The notes beneath the pieces were generated by a model. It searched no databases. It was not told where the DNA came from and saw nothing but the letters and a program-made list of their open reading frames with translations. Shown here piece after piece: positions 63,625-64,000 of a stretch of DNA of 64,000 nucleotides (the stretch's first letter is position 1; each line of letters begins with the position of its first letter). Source of the stretch: Hybos culiciformis (lineage: Eukaryota > Arthropoda > Insecta > Diptera > Hybotidae); the NCBI GenBank assembly GCA_964007475.1, contig OZ023274.1, forward strand, positions 84,897,936-84,961,935, read 5' to 3'. A program made the translations under genes and the position numbers.

Positions 63625-63694
63625 TTTTTGGTGCCCCCCAAATCATGGTGCTCTAGGCAATTGTCTAATTTGCCTACGGTGTAATACGCCGCTG
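63625..63694. mobile_element. hAT-like transposon terminus
   Basis: Read on the minus strand from 63694 it begins CAGCGGCGTATTACACCGTA and continues through GGCAAATTAGACAATTGCC to GGTGCTCC-like and GGGGGGCACC text. CAGNGGCG starts with nearby GGGGGGCACC are typical of ends of hAT/ZMYM-type elements in animal genomes. No partner end was found in the window. Confidence 0.4.
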
Positions 63695-64000
63695 CCCCCA
63701 AGTAAAGTAAATAAAAACTAAAATCATCTATCTCTCCTGTAAAAAAAGTGAAAAATCACTCACGACTGTTGGTGAGATGAGAAACAGAATGAACAATTAT
63801 GCGTTAAATAGTACAATAGTACTAAGGAAATCGAAATAATATGCCAAGAAACTTTGACAATTTAAATTCAATAAAAAAACCAAAAATCTAAATTATAATA
63901 ATTAAATTTGAAATCAATTTATATGGAAAATCGTAAGCAAATAACTTGTAAATATCAAAATTTATCAACTAAATCCGAAACTATAAGAACAAAATGTAAA

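Larger units (their letters stand above)
57456..64000. other. Gene-poor region with repeats and decayed coding-like DNA
   Basis: Downstream of GMPPA no intact gene is visible. The region contains a second copy of the dispersed repeat (58335-59026) interrupted by a poly-C-bearing element, a short divergent duplication near 61200-61400 (TACGACTTTGT followed by GTAACGGTT-like text), a possible orphan promoter at 60204, a decayed coding-like stretch (62141-62780) and a hAT-like end at 63694. The rest is AT-rich. Confidence 0.5.

Overview
The window is AT-rich eukaryotic DNA whose content points to an insect. It has spliced genes with GT-AG introns, orthologues of genes known in flies as ida, angel and barentsz, long CAA/CAG glutamine tracts, and many GTAGGTAC-type microsatellites. 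The order of insect cannot be fixed from the sequence alone. I could splice nine protein-coding genes by eye. Eight have complete, in-frame exon chains ending in a stop; for the ninth (CASC3/btz) the first coding exon is uncertain. I saw no rRNA, tRNA, CRISPR array or bacterial-type operon.

Layout. 1-8822 is gene-poor, with a 200-N assembly gap and transposon remnants. 8823-9624 is a non-autonomous hAT element. 10151-25579 (minus) is WDSUB1, a WD40 plus U-box protein. Its 12-kb second intron contains the complete ANAPC5 gene on the plus strand (15363-18441), plus an intact hAT-like element, a small palindromic element and an array of palindromic repeats. 25580-30770 is gene-free AT-rich DNA. 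30771-35090 (plus) is an XK-related scramblase-family gene, convergent with angel (36374-38726, minus). 38727-43732 holds a large foldback element and the uncertain 5' end of CASC3/barentsz (43733-48563, plus). CASC3 is convergent with PPP2R3C (49604-51178, minus). MANBAL (52397-53933, plus) carries a palindromic foldback element in its first intron. NDUFB7 (54796-55143, minus) and GMPPA (55938-57455, plus) lie head to head. 57456-64000 holds only repeats and decayed coding-like sequence.

The genes are housekeeping genes without a shared pathway: ubiquitin ligation and the cell cycle (WDSUB1, ANAPC5), RNA metabolism (CASC3, angel), phosphatase regulation (PPP2R3C), respiration (NDUFB7), GDP-mannose supply (GMPPA) and membrane proteins (XK-related, MANBAL). 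The most unusual material is the mobile DNA. Two long elements are built from short near-palindromic units, have GG...CC ends and exact 9-bp target duplications (52585-53110 and 39453-40514). A third array (12141-12696) shares a core segment with the second. A separate small family has 7-bp duplications, and one of its copies is nothing but two terminal repeats joined back to back. The WDSUB1 orthologue appears to lack the SAM domain that names the vertebrate protein.
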